From: Dehalococcoidia bacterium UBA6627 | GTDB lineage: Bacteria > Chloroflexota > Dehalococcoidia > UBA2979 | Direction: 5' to 3' | Length of the DNA stretch: 6,149 bases | Assembly (NCBI GenBank): GCA_002455955.1 | Contig: DKLZ01000043.1 | Location: forward strand, 1-6,149 | In this document: piece by piece, positions 5,719 to 6,149 of the stretch | How positions within the stretch are numbered: position 1 is the first letter of the stretch | How the letters are laid out: the number at the start of each line of letters is the position of its first letter | Program-made: the position numbers and the translations under genes | The notes under the pieces: model-generated | Database searches by the model: none | Told to the model about the DNA's origin: nothing | What the model saw: only the letters and a program-made list of their open reading frames with translations

Positions 5719-5910
5719 TTAAGAGTAAGGTAAGTTCTTCCGTATTGATCGCGTGACGGTCTTGTGCGCAGCCATATCACCGCGCATTTCATAAAGTGAC
5801 CGCTTGTTTTTACGCATTCGTTTTGGAACAGCTTTGCGGACCATGATCTTTCCAGATCCAGTAATTTTGATCCGTTTACGGGTCCCTTTGTGCGTTTTCA
5901 TTTTTGGCAC
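5719..5910 (-). CDS. rpmI: Large ribosomal subunit protein bL35
   Basis: bL35 is a small basic protein of the 50S subunit. The 63 residues are normal length (about 64-66). The hallmark start MPKMKTHKGTRKRIKITGSG (1-20) is followed by GKIMVRKAVPKRMRKNKRSL and an arginine/lysine-rich C-terminus. The start codon is GTG at 5910-5908. An ATG at codon 4 exists, but the PKMKTHK beginning is what the family shows. An AGGT (5920-5917), which overlaps the last codon and stop of infC, sits six bases before the GTG. Only four bases separate the infC stop from this start, so translation is probably coupled to infC. A gap of 103 bases separates it from rplT, longer than many operons of this type. Confidence 0.95.
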   Translation of the reverse strand: MPKMKTHKGTRKRIKITGSGKIMVRKAVPKRMRKNKRSLYEMRGDMAAHKTVTRSIRKNLPYS

Positions 5911-5914
5911 TCAG

Positions 5915-6149
5915 TTACCTGCTTTCGACAGCTGTTTCAACAGTATCACTGGTCGGTCCATCTCCGTCGTCGCTCGTGTTGTCTTTATCCGTGGCCATTG
6001 TTTTCGTTCCGGTAACAGAGCTTGGTTTTGTGCTTTCTTCGGTTGGTCTTGCCTTTTTTGTTGGATCCAACGTCATCGACATGAATCGACCTTCAAGGGC
6101 TGGTCGGCGTTCAATCTCGGCGACGTCCTGCAGGTCATCTGCGAAGCTG
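5915..6149 (-). CDS. infC: Translation initiation factor IF-3, C-terminal part (gene runs off the window)
   Basis: Only the last 77 complete residues and the stop are present; the 5' part lies beyond the window edge. IF-3 binds the 30S subunit, prevents subunit joining and checks the start codon. The recognisable portion is the end of the C-terminal domain, with DDLQDVAEIERRPALEGRFM (visible residues 4-23) followed by SMTLDP, matching the family's usual (M/L)EGRxMxMxLAP ending. IF-3 normally stops within a few residues of this point. Here the frame continues for 48 further residues, rich in Thr, Ser, Lys, Asp and Glu, with an acidic DDGDG patch and no hydrophobic segment, then ends at TAA 5917-5915. 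It is the upstream visible gene of infC-rpmI-rplT. The operon promoter is not in view. Identity is firm despite truncation by the window. Confidence 0.92.
   Translation of the reverse strand, partial: SFADDLQDVAEIERRPALEGRFMSMTLDPTKKARPTEESTKPSSVTGTKTMATDKDNTSDDGDGPTSDTVETAVESR

Noticed and set aside
1..6149. CRISPR array, insertion sequence, integrase or defence genes
   Set aside because: No spaced direct repeats, transposase-like frames, terminal inverted repeats or defence domains were seen; the content is housekeeping.

Overview
The window is chromosomal housekeeping DNA from a bacterium of moderate G+C (mid to upper 40s percent by eye). It holds eight recognisable or plausible genes, and no mobile element, CRISPR array, tRNA or rRNA. 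The protein sequences (PheS, PheT, L20, L35 and IF3 with lineage-specific substitutions, plus a stand-alone CinA-type domain) would fit an uncultured lineage such as Chloroflexota. That placement is an impression from sequence style, not something the window proves.

Plus strand, left to right: about 200 bases of leader with small dyads; pheS (209-1231, phenylalanyl-tRNA synthetase alpha); an unrecognised 60-residue proline/arginine-rich ORF (1302-1484); yajQ (1471-1971), which overlaps that ORF by 14 bases; a dyad-rich 142-base spacer; a stand-alone CinA C-terminal domain gene (2114-2614); a 190-base spacer; and pheT (2805-5243, synthetase beta). Minus strand, right to left: the 3' end of infC (5915-6149, running off the window), rpmI (5719-5910) and rplT (5253-5615). 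pheT and rplT converge tail to tail with only 9 bases between their stop codons.

All recognised genes except yajQ and cinA belong to the classic translation cluster infC-rpmI-rplT-pheS-pheT, which in many bacteria runs in one direction. Here the infC-rpmI-rplT half faces the pheS...pheT half, and pheS and pheT, whose products form one alpha2-beta2 enzyme, are separated by about 1.57 kb holding three other genes. The two halves must therefore be transcribed separately and towards each other.

The most unusual structural signal is a perfect 27-base inverted repeat (13-base arms, one-base centre, 5488-5514) inside the rplT coding sequence. Other points worth a second look are the unrecognised small ORF, a CinA-domain protein with arginine where the family usually has lysine, a 48-residue hydrophilic tail on IF3, and a strand-asymmetric hairpin at the pheT/rplT junction. 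I found no clear evidence of a new multi-gene system.
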